A stretch of 27,474 bases of DNA. It comes from DATJPR01 sp035506295. GTDB lineage: Bacteria; Bacteroidota; Ignavibacteria; UBA10030; UBA6906. The notes under the pieces were generated by a model, which worked only from the letters and a program-made list of their open reading frames with translations, made no database searches and was not told where the DNA came from. The translations under genes were made by a program, and so were the position numbers. Shown here piece by piece: positions 7,057 to 14,340 of the stretch. Each line of letters begins with the position of its first letter. The stretch's first letter is position 1. The stretch is from positions 1 through 27,474 of the forward strand of contig DATJPR010000143.1 in assembly GCA_035506295.1 (NCBI GenBank), read 5' to 3'.

Positions 7057-7848
7057 TCAATCTTTTCCTTCCACCGTAATTCGCTTGAGCTCCCCCTTCT
7101 CGGTCAACTCCAGGATCTCCCAGACACGGGTCAGGCAATCGATGTTGTAGTTGTTCCCGCGCTGGCGGATTCCCTGTTCAGACGCGAGAAGTTGCTCCTG
7201 CACGGAAAGGGCCGATGTGTGTCCGAGGACCTGCGTTACGCCGGGGATGGGCTGGAATTCCGAGTACCAGTCGCACCAGTAAATTCCTCCGACCCTGTCG
7301 ATGCCTCCGCGCGGCATGCCGATCCAACCGGCAGGCGTTTCCTGGACGGGGAGCAGCGACCACTCGCCGAGTTTGCCGGGGAGGTTCTCCTCCGTGATAT
7401 CGCATTCCTGCCAGATGGTATACGAGAGCCCCGCGTGCGTGACAAGAACGTGATGTTCCGGAATCCAGAGAAAATGCTCCAGGAGTTTTCTCATGCGCGA
7501 CTTGAACGGCCCGATGCGCTGGTCGAACGACTGCTCATATCCAGAACAGCGCATGGCCGGTTCGAGATAGCTCCACTCGTGGTTGCCGAAAAGCGCGCGG
7601 GCTTTTTTCATCTCGATGAGCGTGAGAACGGTCGTGAGACACTCCAGCTCGTCTTCTCGTGAATACAGACGAGAGTCCACAAAATCGCCGATGAAGATTT
7701 TCATGCGATCGGGATAGAGCTCGAGGACTCGCTTGAGAAACGGAAGATTTCCGTGAAGGTCCCCGATAAGCAGGAGCGGCAGCGTGAGAGGAGCAAACTG
7801 ATGTGAGACGCCCCCGGGGGCGGGTTGCATTGCTTGGTTGGACGACAT
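7057..7848 (-). CDS. Calcineurin-like metallophosphoesterase (PPP-type)
   Basis: The 263-aa protein carries the metal-binding series of the calcineurin-like/serine-threonine phosphatase superfamily: GDLHGN (29-34), GDFVDS (54-59), GNHEW (88-92), VTHAG (about 140) and LGHT (about 210). These residues would bind two metal ions that activate water for phosphoester hydrolysis. The second motif ends in Ser where classic PPP phosphatases have Arg (GDxxDR), so the natural substrate may not be a phosphoprotein. There is no signal peptide, so it is probably cytoplasmic. The first ATG (7848) has a weak GGGA upstream; a second ATG six codons in (7830) is possible, and the intervening residues look non-conserved. 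It is the only minus-strand gene here and diverges from gap. The substrate is unknown. Confidence 0.8.
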   Translation of the reverse strand: MSSNQAMQPAPGGVSHQFAPLTLPLLLIGDLHGNLPFLKRVLELYPDRMKIFIGDFVDSRLYSREDELECLTTVLTLIEMKKARALFGNHEWSYLEPAMRCSGYEQSFDQRIGPFKSRMRKLLEHFLWIPEHHVLVTHAGLSYTIWQECDITEENLPGKLGEWSLLPVQETPAGWIGMPRGGIDRVGGIYWCDWYSEFQPIPGVTQVLGHTSALSVQEQLLASEQGIRQRGNNYNIDCLTRVWEILELTEKGELKRITVEGKD

Positions 7849-7872
7849 TCGAGATTCCCGTCAGAGATTCTA

Positions 7873-7903
7873 CAAATATAGGGAAAGAGTTGAGATCCTC
7901 AAC
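7873..7903 (-). promoter_or_regulatory. Candidate promoter of the metallophosphoesterase gene
   Basis: Read on the minus strand, TTG(AGG), then 16 nt, then TATATT, which continues as TATATTTG. That matches the Bacteroidota -7 form TAnnTTTG, with TTG 19 nt upstream of it. It would give a leader of about 20 nt before the ATG at 7848. Its -35/-10 spacer overlaps the perfect inverted repeat at 7887-7905. Confidence 0.4.
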
Positions 7904-7905
7904 TC
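7887..7905. promoter_or_regulatory. Perfect 8-bp inverted repeat between divergent genes, possible operator
   Basis: GAGTTGAG-ATC-CTCAACTC is a perfect dyad with a 3-bp centre. It overlaps the minus-strand promoter candidate and ends 25 bp before the gap -35. The 3-nt loop and lack of a T run argue against a terminator, and a dimeric regulator site is a better reading. Which regulator is unknown. Confidence 0.45.
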
Positions 7906-7930
7906 CCAGGAGATCACAGAAATCCGTTGC

Positions 7931-7959
7931 TTGACAATGCCTCCATTTCTTGGTAACTT
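7931..7959 (+). promoter_or_regulatory. Strong promoter candidate for gap
   Basis: A perfect TTGACA, a 17-nt spacer and TAACTT (continuing as TAACTTTTG) lie in the divergent region. Transcription would start near 7966, giving a leader of about 70 nt. gap itself has GGAGGA about 7 nt before its ATG. This is the best sigma-70-like promoter in the window. Confidence 0.65.
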
Positions 7960-8034
7960 TTGATGATTTTCAAGAAATTTCCCTCATTTCATAATCCCTG
8001 ACAATGGCTCATCTGATCACTTTGGAGGAATCCC

Positions 8035-9030
8035 ATGGCAGTCACCCTCGGCATTAACGGATTTGGTAGAATCGGACGTCTCGTGTTCAGGCGGTTGCTT
8101 GAGCAGGGGAAAGACTTCAACGTTGCCGCGATCAATGATATTACCGATGCGAAAACCCTTGCCTATCTCCTGAAGTATGACTCTGTCCACGGCATATTCC
8201 AGGCGGATGTGAAAGCGGATGGCGACGCCCTGGTGGTGAATGGAAAACGTTACAAAATTATGGCGGAGAAGGATCCTTCGAAGCTGCCATGGAAGGACAT
8301 GGGAGTCACGGTCGTGGTCGAAGGTACCGGCATTTTCACCAGCCGTGAGAAGCTCCAGATGCATATCGCGGCCGGCGCGAAGAAAGTGCTCCTGACCGCT
8401 CCCGCGAAGGACGAGATCGACGCGACAGTGGTCCTCGGCGTCAATGACAACGTGCTGACCGGCAAGGAGCAGTTCGTATCCAACGCCTCGTGCACCACGA
8501 ACTGTCTCGCGCCGATGGTGAAGGTCCTCAACGAAACGTTCGGTGTCGACCACGGCTACATGACGACGATCCACTCGTACACGAACGACCAGCGCCTGCT
8601 GGATCTTCCCCACAAGGACCTCCGGCGCGCTCGCGCGGCGGCGCTGTCCATCATCCCGACCACCACCGGGGCGGCACGAACCGTCGGCAAGGTGATCCCC
8701 GAGCTGAAAGGAAAGCTCGACGGGTTCTCGCTGCGCGTCCCGACGCCGGATGCTTCGATCACGGATTTTGTCGCTGTGTTGAAGAAGCCCGCCACCAAGG
8801 AGCAGATCAACGAAGCCATGAAGAAGGCGGCCGACGGCCCGATGAAGGGAATCCTCGAGTACACGGAGGACGAACTGGTCTCGACCGACATTATCGGCAA
8901 TGAGCACTCCTGCATCTTCGATTCGAAGCTGACGATGGCGCAGGGGAGCACGGTGAAGGTGTTCGGGTGGTACGACAACGAGTGGGGTTTCTCCTGCCGT
9001 GTCGTCGACCTCCTGAAAAAACTTGCCTGA
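8035..9030 (+). CDS. gap: Glyceraldehyde-3-phosphate dehydrogenase, type I
   Basis: It catalyses the NAD+-dependent oxidation and phosphorylation of glyceraldehyde 3-phosphate to 1,3-bisphosphoglycerate, a cytoplasmic step of glycolysis and gluconeogenesis. The 331-aa length is usual. It shows the Rossmann start GINGFGRIGR, the NAD-selecting acidic residue D35 (INDITD), catalytic C153 in SNASCTTNC, H180 in TIHSYTNDQ, and the C-terminal WYDNEWGFSCRVVDL. The start is fixed by GGAGGA just upstream. pgk follows after 92 bp, which contain an 11-bp hairpin. It probably heads the long plus-strand run that ends with tpiA, though internal terminators and promoters break this run. Confidence 0.98.
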   Translation: MAVTLGINGFGRIGRLVFRRLLEQGKDFNVAAINDITDAKTLAYLLKYDSVHGIFQADVKADGDALVVNGKRYKIMAEKDPSKLPWKDMGVTVVVEGTGIFTSREKLQMHIAAGAKKVLLTAPAKDEIDATVVLGVNDNVLTGKEQFVSNASCTTNCLAPMVKVLNETFGVDHGYMTTIHSYTNDQRLLDLPHKDLRRARAAALSIIPTTTGAARTVGKVIPELKGKLDGFSLRVPTPDASITDFVAVLKKPATKEQINEAMKKAADGPMKGILEYTEDELVSTDIIGNEHSCIFDSKLTMAQGSTVKVFGWYDNEWGFSCRVVDLLKKLA

Positions 9031-9051
9031 TGACACAGTACCTACGTCACG

Positions 9052-9096
9052 CGGCTGCCGTTGCTCACCGCCTCGCGCGGGGAACGGCAGCCGTTT
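9052..9096 (+). terminator. Large hairpin between gap and pgk
   Basis: CGGCTGCCGTT (9052-9062) pairs perfectly with AACGGCAGCCG (9083-9093). The 20-nt loop can form an inner hairpin CCGC/GCGG (9068-9071 with 9077-9080). Only TTT follows, so termination is probably partial. It may act as an attenuator or an mRNA-processing/stability element setting the gap to pgk ratio. Confidence 0.5.
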
Positions 9097-9122
9097 CAGT
9101 CTGATTCCGGAGAATTGACACT

Positions 9123-10319
9123 ATGCAAACGATGACCATAGATGATGTCACGCTTCGGGGAAAGAAGGTTCTCGTCCGCGTCGACTTCAACGTGCCCATG
9201 ACCGCGGACCTGAAAGTGTCGGATGACAAACGCATCGTCGAGGCCCTCCCGACGATCAGGAAGATCCTTTCCTCCGGCGGCGCAGCGATTCTTATGAGTC
9301 ACCTCGGCCGTCCGAAAGGGAAGCCGACAGCGGAGTTTTCGTTGAAGCCGGTGGCCGATCATCTTGCGCACCTGCTTTCCATGCCGGTGAAGTTCGCGAC
9401 GGACTGCATCGGCGCGCCGGCGACGGAGGCCGTGAAGGCACTGAAGCCCGGCGAGATCCTTCTCCTCGAGAACCTGCGGTTCCATGCCGAGGAGGAAAAA
9501 AACGATCCGAACTTTTCCAAGGAGCTCGCAGCGCTCGGCGATCTGTATGTGAATGACGCCTTCGGAACCGCCCACCGGGCGCATGCGTCCACGGAAGGCA
9601 TCACCCACTTCCTGAAACCCGCCGTGGCGGGATACCTGATGAAAAAGGAGATCGACTATCTGACGCGCGCCGTCAGCAACGCCACGCGTCCGTATGTCGC
9701 GATTCTCGGCGGTGCGAAGATCTCCGGCAAAATCGACGTTATCCAGAATCTTCTGACGAAGGTCGACGTGCTGGTTATCGGCGGCGGAATGGCGTTCACG
9801 TTCTTCGAGGCCGAGGGGTACAAGATCGGTGATTCGCTGGTGGAGCGCGAGAAGATTCCTCTCGCCAAAGAGATCCTGGACGACGCGAAGGCGAAAAACA
9901 AGCGACTGATCCTCCCCGTCGATTGCGTCATCGCCGACAAGTTCGACAATCTCGCCCAGCGCAAGGTGGTCCCGGTGACGAAGATCCCGGACGGCTGGCG
10001 CGGGCTGGACATCGGACCGGAGACGGTGAAGATCATCAATATGGAAGTGCGCAAGGCGAAGACGATCGTGTGGAACGGCCCCATGGGCGTGTTCGAAATG
10101 CCGAACTTCGCCAACGGGACGCTGGAAGTGGCGCGGCTCCTGGCCGAGGCGACGAAGGCGGGCGCAACGACTATCGTGGGAGGCGGCGATTCTGCCGCGG
10201 CGGTTGCACAAGCGGGCTTCGACAAGCAGATCTCGCACGTCTCAACCGGCGGCGGCGCTTCGCTGGAGTACCTCGAAGGAAAGGTGCTTCCCGGACTTGC
10301 CGCGCTCGATACGCGGTGA
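9123..10319 (+). CDS. pgk: Phosphoglycerate kinase
   Basis: It transfers the acyl phosphate of 1,3-bisphosphoglycerate to ADP, giving 3-phosphoglycerate and ATP, directly after the gap reaction. At 398 aa it has the normal bacterial size. Visible family features are KKVLVRVDFNVPM near the N-terminus, the substrate-binding MSHLGRPKG, LLENLRFHAEEEKND, DAFGTAHRAHAST, the hinge region ILGGAKISGKIDVI, and the nucleotide-binding TIVGGGDSAAAV and VSTGGGASLEYLEGK near the end. CGGAG lies about 11 nt before the ATG. The gene is followed by an intrinsic-terminator-like hairpin, so pgk may end a short gap-pgk transcript. Confidence 0.98.
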   Translation: MQTMTIDDVTLRGKKVLVRVDFNVPMTADLKVSDDKRIVEALPTIRKILSSGGAAILMSHLGRPKGKPTAEFSLKPVADHLAHLLSMPVKFATDCIGAPATEAVKALKPGEILLLENLRFHAEEEKNDPNFSKELAALGDLYVNDAFGTAHRAHASTEGITHFLKPAVAGYLMKKEIDYLTRAVSNATRPYVAILGGAKISGKIDVIQNLLTKVDVLVIGGGMAFTFFEAEGYKIGDSLVEREKIPLAKEILDDAKAKNKRLILPVDCVIADKFDNLAQRKVVPVTKIPDGWRGLDIGPETVKIINMEVRKAKTIVWNGPMGVFEMPNFANGTLEVARLLAEATKAGATTIVGGGDSAAAVAQAGFDKQISHVSTGGGASLEYLEGKVLPGLAALDTR

Positions 10320-10360
10320 ACCTTCACTGCCTTGCCGATGTTTTATAGATCAGAGAAGAA

Positions 10361-10395
10361 CGGGCAGGCTCATGCCTGCCCGGTTGTGTTGTCTT
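10361..10395 (+). terminator. Intrinsic-terminator-like hairpin between pgk and rhomboid gene
   Basis: CGGGCAGGC pairs perfectly with GCCTGCCCG around a TCAT loop (9 bp, nearly all G-C), followed by the T-rich GTTGTGTTGTCTT. The rhomboid ribosome site (GAGGAG) comes immediately after, so read-through would place the hairpin just upstream of translation initiation. Confidence 0.6.
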
Positions 10396-10408
10396 GAGGA
10401 GATTGTGC

Positions 10409-11320
10409 ATGGCATCGTACGGGCAGGGAACCGGCCCATACTACCGTCCAAGCCTGTTTGGCGGCTTTAGCTTTTTTCCTCCGATGATCAAGGCGTTGCT
10501 GATCAGCAACGTCGCTATCTGGTTTGTTCTCGACGTCCTGCTTGCCCCGTTTACCGTCGCCGGCGTCCCCATCTTCTCGATCTTCAAGGAGTATCTCGCC
10601 CTCTGGCCGCTCGGCACGAATTTCTGGCCGTGGCAGCTCGTCACGTACATGTTCATGCACGGTGGGATCTGGCACCTGTTCTTCAACATGCTGGCGCTCT
10701 GGATGTTCGGCATGGAGCTCGAGAATACGTGGGGGTCGAAGAAGTTCATCATCTACTATTTTATCTGCGGCCTCGGCGCCGGAATCTCCAACCTCGTCGT
10801 CGCCCCGCTGGTCGGGCAAGCGGCTCCGACAATCGGCGCGTCCGGCGCGGTGTTCGGCGTCCTGATCGCCTTCGGCATGCTGTTCCCCGACCGACCGATC
10901 TATTTGTATTTTCTCCTTCCCGTCAAAGCGAAGTATTTCATCGCCGTCTACATCGGCCTCGAACTCTTTTATGGTGTGACCGGAACCACCGACGGCGTTG
11001 CGCACTTCGCCCATCTGGGCGGAGCGGCGGTCGGCTTCATCTATCTCTTGAATGATATGAATCTCCTGCCATTCCGGCGGTGGTTCAACGCTCTCCGTCC
11101 CGTGACCAAAGACCCCTGGCGGACGACGCACGTCCCGCGTTCGGACACCAGGCCCGCAAAGTTCTATGATATCACGACAGGGAAGGAGATGGACGAGAAA
11201 GAGGAAGTGAGCCAGGAAGTGGTCGATGCGATCCTCGACAAGATCAGCAAGGGCGGCTATCAAAGCCTGACCGAGGAAGAGAAACGCCAGTTGTTTGAGG
11301 CAAGCAAGAAAATCCACTGA
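10409..11320 (+). CDS. Rhomboid-family intramembrane serine protease
   Basis: Rhomboids cleave transmembrane segments of membrane proteins inside the lipid bilayer. This 303-aa protein has about six helices. It shows HGGIWHLFFNMLALWMFG (the HxxxxHxxxN motif near the second core helix), the catalytic Ser145 in GASGAVFG, and the catalytic His202 in HFAHLGGAAVGF. The 57-residue Ser-His spacing resembles that of known rhomboids. A cytosolic tail of about 90 residues ends in an acidic helix region (EEVSQEVVDAILDKIS...SLTEEEKRQLFEASKK), as in many Bacteroidota-type rhomboids. I use the ATG at 10409 because GAGGAG lies 7 nt before it; a longer frame from a TTG at 10394 would run through that ribosome site. 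The substrate is unknown. Confidence 0.92.
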   Translation: MASYGQGTGPYYRPSLFGGFSFFPPMIKALLISNVAIWFVLDVLLAPFTVAGVPIFSIFKEYLALWPLGTNFWPWQLVTYMFMHGGIWHLFFNMLALWMFGMELENTWGSKKFIIYYFICGLGAGISNLVVAPLVGQAAPTIGASGAVFGVLIAFGMLFPDRPIYLYFLLPVKAKYFIAVYIGLELFYGVTGTTDGVAHFAHLGGAAVGFIYLLNDMNLLPFRRWFNALRPVTKDPWRTTHVPRSDTRPAKFYDITTGKEMDEKEEVSQEVVDAILDKISKGGYQSLTEEEKRQLFEASKKIH

Positions 11321-11384
11321 GAGAAAGGACGGCGGAAGCGCGCGAACCGGAGATCCTCAGAGGCGTGCGAGTCGTGCTGCAGCG

Positions 11385-12518
11385 ATGAACATCGAGATCC
11401 CAGCCCTGAACGAGACCGAGGCCGTTCCACCGGCCCTCCGCACACCGCCCTACGCAAGCCGGCGCCGCGTTACGCGCCAGGTGAACATCGGGGGGATCAA
11501 GGTGGGCGGCGGCGCGCCCATTTCCGTCCAGACGATGACGAAGACGAAAACGGCCGACGTCGAAGCGACGGTGAAACAGATCGTGCGCGCGACAGAGGCC
11601 GGGTGCGACATCGTCAGGGTCACGGTCAACGACAAGGAAGCTGCGGACGCGATCGCGGAGATCGTCAGGCAGTCGCCGATCCCTGTGGTGGCGGACATCC
11701 ACTTCAACCACATCTTCGCCCTCAAGGCGATCGAGGGGAACGTCGCCAAGGTCCGGCTCAATCCGGGAAACATCGGCAACACGGAACGGATCCATCAGGT
11801 CCTCTCCGCAGCGAAGGACAAAGGCATCCCGATCAGGATCGGCGTCAACTCCGGGTCGCTCGAGGAAGATATCCTGGAGAAGCACGGCTACCCGACGGCC
11901 GAGGCGCTGTACGAAAGCGCCATGCGCCACGTCGGGATCTGCGACCAGTTCGGGTTTCATGACGTCGTCATCTCGGTCAAGTCGACGGACGTCCGACTGA
12001 TGGTCGAGGCATATCGCCTTGTCGCGGCGAGGACGGACATTCCCCTGCACCTCGGCGTGACCGAGGCGGGGCCAACCCGGCCCGGCACGATCAAATCCGC
12101 CGTGGGGATCGGGACGCTGCTCGCGGAAGGGATCGGCGACACGATCCGCGTCTCGCTGACCGATGAGCCGTCGAAAGAAGTCGAAGTCGGCAAGGAAATT
12201 CTGCGCTCCCTCGGCCTCGCTTCGCGCAATGTGGAACTGATCGCCTGTCCCACCTGCGGCCGCCTCGAGGTGGATTTGTTCGGCATCATGCAGCAACTCG
12301 AGGCGCGGCTCGAAGGCGTCAAGAAGCCCGTCAAGATCGCGGTCCTGGGATGCGTCGTCAACGGTCCCGGCGAAGCGAGTGAGGCGGATATCGGCATCGC
12401 AGCGGGCAAAGGCGTCGCCATCCTCTATCGCAAGGGCGAAGTGATCCGTCGTGTGAAGGAATCGGACATCGTTGATGTCATCGTGGAAGAGGTGGAACGC
12501 TTTCGCCCTGAACCCTGA
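11385..12518 (+). CDS. ispG: 4-hydroxy-3-methylbut-2-enyl diphosphate synthase
   Basis: IspG (GcpE) is the penultimate MEP-pathway enzyme. It reductively opens MEcPP to HMBPP on a 4Fe-4S cluster and so leads to isopentenyl diphosphate. The TIM-barrel part includes VNIGGIKVGGGAPISVQTMT, DIVRVTVNDKEA, VADIHFNHIFAL and VRLNPGNIG. The cluster ligands are C288 and C291 (CPTCGR), C323 and E330 (GCVVNGPGE) in the C-terminal domain. The 377-aa length is the short bacterial form, without the long insert of the plant/Chlamydia type. The frame is open back into the rhomboid gene, but the ATG at 11385 is the first good start and leaves about 20 extra residues before the conserved core. The ribosome site is weak. 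The next gene starts 14 nt downstream. Confidence 0.97.
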   Translation: MNIEIPALNETEAVPPALRTPPYASRRRVTRQVNIGGIKVGGGAPISVQTMTKTKTADVEATVKQIVRATEAGCDIVRVTVNDKEAADAIAEIVRQSPIPVVADIHFNHIFALKAIEGNVAKVRLNPGNIGNTERIHQVLSAAKDKGIPIRIGVNSGSLEEDILEKHGYPTAEALYESAMRHVGICDQFGFHDVVISVKSTDVRLMVEAYRLVAARTDIPLHLGVTEAGPTRPGTIKSAVGIGTLLAEGIGDTIRVSLTDEPSKEVEVGKEILRSLGLASRNVELIACPTCGRLEVDLFGIMQQLEARLEGVKKPVKIAVLGCVVNGPGEASEADIGIAAGKGVAILYRKGEVIRRVKESDIVDVIVEEVERFRPEP

Positions 12519-12532
12519 GCGGAACAATCCTC

Positions 12533-13330
12533 ATGCCTTCACATCTGAATATCCTGTTCATCGGTGATATCGTCGGATCACCGGGGCTGGAACTCGCCGC
12601 AACACTCATCCCCAATTATCTCAAGAAATATGAAATCGACTTCCTTGTCGTGAACGGCGAGAACGTCACGGAGGGGAAGGGGATTTCCGAAGAGCACGCG
12701 AAGAAGATCTTCGACCTGGGAGCACACGTCATTACCACCGGAAACCATGTGTGGGACCGGTGGGACAGCAGGAAAGTCCTGGGCGGCGACCGCCGGATCC
12801 TCCGGCCGATGAACTACCCGAAGGAAAACGGCGGCAACGGCTTCCTCGTGGTCGATCTCGGAGAAAAAGGAAAGGCCGCCGTGCTCAATCTCCAGGGGCG
12901 GGTCTATATGCAGGCGATCGACGACCCGTTCAAGACCGCGGACTGGGTCCTGAGCAAGATTCACGAAGAGACCAGCATCATTCTGGTCGATTTTCATGCC
13001 GACGCCACGGCCGAAAAGATGGCGATGGGCTGGCATCTGGACGGCAAGGTCTCGGCAGTTCTCGGGACCCACACTCACATTCCGACCGCGGACGGCCGGA
13101 TCCTTCCCCGGGGGACGGCATACCAGACCGACGTCGGCATGACGGGACCGTACGATTCCGTGCTCGGTATGAAGAAGGACCTCGCGATTCGACGCCTGAT
13201 GCTTTCCACGCCGCACAAGTACGAAGTCGCGTCCCACGACGTCAGGATCGCGGGCGTCTTTGTGTGCGCGGACAGGCAGACCGGCAGGGCGGAGAAGATG
13301 GAGTCGTTCGTCTTCCCCTCGTTTTCGTAA
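12533..13330 (+). CDS. ymdB: YmdB-family metallophosphoesterase (TIGR00282 type)
   Basis: The 265-aa protein matches the YmdB family, whose Bacillus member hydrolyses 2',3'-cyclic AMP and affects biofilm and motility gene expression. The metal-binding series is clear: GDIVGSPG (11-18), VVNGENVTEGKGI, VITTGNHVWDRWD, ILVDFHADATAEKMAMGWHLDGKVSAVLG (in part), THTHIPTAD and YQTDVGMTGPYDSVLGM. There is no signal peptide, so it is cytoplasmic. It starts 14 nt after ispG and ends 45 nt before folD. This gene's biological role in Gram-negative phyla is poorly established, so the reaction is carried over from the family and not shown here. Use of the ymdB symbol is by homology. Confidence 0.88.
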   Translation: MPSHLNILFIGDIVGSPGLELAATLIPNYLKKYEIDFLVVNGENVTEGKGISEEHAKKIFDLGAHVITTGNHVWDRWDSRKVLGGDRRILRPMNYPKENGGNGFLVVDLGEKGKAAVLNLQGRVYMQAIDDPFKTADWVLSKIHEETSIILVDFHADATAEKMAMGWHLDGKVSAVLGTHTHIPTADGRILPRGTAYQTDVGMTGPYDSVLGMKKDLAIRRLMLSTPHKYEVASHDVRIAGVFVCADRQTGRAEKMESFVFPSFS

Positions 13331-13375
13331 CCACCGCCGTACAAACTCCGATTCCCACCACGTGCACGGCAACCC

Positions 13376-14269
13376 ATGAGCGCAACCATCATCGACGGCA
13401 AGATCATTGCCGAGCAGATCAAAAAGGAAGTCCGCATTGGCGCGGAAACACTGAAGCGCGATCACGGCGTCACTCCCGGTCTCGCCGTAATTCTCGTCGG
13501 AGACAACCCCTCCTCGCAGATCTACGTCCGGTCGAAAGGAAAGACGTGCGCGGAGCTGGGATATTACTCGGTGACGGAGACACTCCCGGGTGATACGAAC
13601 GAAGAAACGCTCCTGCGCATGATCGCGCAGTTCAACAGCGACCCGCGGATCCACGGCATCCTCGTGCAGACCCCGATTCCCGGGCATTTGCCCGAACAGA
13701 AGATCCTGGAAGCGATCGATCCGGCGAAAGATGTCGATGGATTTCATCCGATCAACGTCGGGAAGCTCCTGATCGGCGAGCCGTGCCTTCGACCTTGCAC
13801 TCCCGCCGGCATTCAAGAGTTGCTCATGAGGAGCGGCAATGATCCGGGGGGGAAGCATGTTGTCGTTGTCGGACGCAGCAACATCGTCGGGAAACCCATC
13901 GCCAGCATTCTGATGCAGAAGAAACCCGGCGCGAACGCTGTGGTGACGATCGCCCATACGGGGGCGAAGGATCTTCGTCCGTACATTCGCGAAGCGGACA
14001 TCCTTATCGCAGCGATGGGGAGACCGAAATCCATCACGGGCGATCTCCTGAAACCGGGATGCGTCGTCATCGATGTCGGCATCAATCGCATCCCCGATCC
14101 GACCACGAAGACCGGCACGCGCTTGGTCGGTGATGTCGATTTCGCAACCGCGGTGAACGTCGCCTCCGCGATCACGCCTGTGCCCGGCGGCGTGGGCGTG
14201 ATGACGATAGCGATGCTGATGAAAAATACTCTCGAAGCTGCCACGATGACGGTGCTCCGACGCCGCTGA
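13376..14269 (+). CDS. folD: Methylenetetrahydrofolate dehydrogenase / cyclohydrolase
   Basis: This bifunctional FolD interconverts 5,10-methylene-THF, 5,10-methenyl-THF and 10-formyl-THF using NADP(H), feeding purine synthesis and formyl-Met-tRNA. Length (297 aa) and motifs fit: YVRSKGKTCAELGY with the catalytic Lys, GILVQTPIPGHL, DVDGFHPINVGKL, CTPAGIQELL, the nucleotide-binding GRSNIVGKP (166-174), and VTPVPGGVG-type ending ITPVPGGVGVMTIAML. The ATG at 13376 has no strong ribosome site in the 45-nt gap after the ymdB-like gene. A promoter candidate for the next gene lies just downstream. Confidence 0.97.
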   Translation: MSATIIDGKIIAEQIKKEVRIGAETLKRDHGVTPGLAVILVGDNPSSQIYVRSKGKTCAELGYYSVTETLPGDTNEETLLRMIAQFNSDPRIHGILVQTPIPGHLPEQKILEAIDPAKDVDGFHPINVGKLLIGEPCLRPCTPAGIQELLMRSGNDPGGKHVVVVGRSNIVGKPIASILMQKKPGANAVVTIAHTGAKDLRPYIREADILIAAMGRPKSITGDLLKPGCVVIDVGINRIPDPTTKTGTRLVGDVDFATAVNVASAITPVPGGVGVMTIAMLMKNTLEAATMTVLRRR

Positions 14270-14274
14270 CGCGG

Positions 14275-14303
14275 TTGAATCTCGCCTCATTTTTCGCTAC
14301 TTT
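14275..14303 (+). promoter_or_regulatory. Candidate promoter before the aldehyde dehydrogenase gene
   Basis: TTGAAT, a 17-nt spacer and TACTTT (continuing as TACTTTTTG) lie in the 71-bp gap after folD. Transcription would start near 14310, about 31 nt before the ATG. The 9-mer TAnnTTTTG is shared with the gap promoter. The site makes an internal start for the pruA-sucC-gatB-tpiA segment likely. Confidence 0.5.
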
Positions 14304-14340
14304 TTGAGCACCTACCATCTTTCCGTTCATCGAGGGTTCT

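Noticed and set aside
9096..10238. Minus-strand open frame opposite pgk
   Set aside because: Shadow of pgk, Arg/His/Asp-rich with no motif.
10394..10408. TTG start for the rhomboid gene
   Set aside because: It would place the GAGGAG ribosome site inside the coding region. The ATG at 10409 is ideally spaced.
11295..11384. Extended N-terminus of ispG overlapping the rhomboid gene
   Set aside because: The added residues are Arg/Ser/Ala-rich and unlike IspG. The ATG at 11385 gives a normal length.
12578..14290. A 570-codon open frame on the minus strand
   Set aside because: It lies opposite the ymdB-like gene and folD, both with full family motifs. It has Arg/His-rich composition typical of antisense shadows in GC-rich genes, and matches no family.
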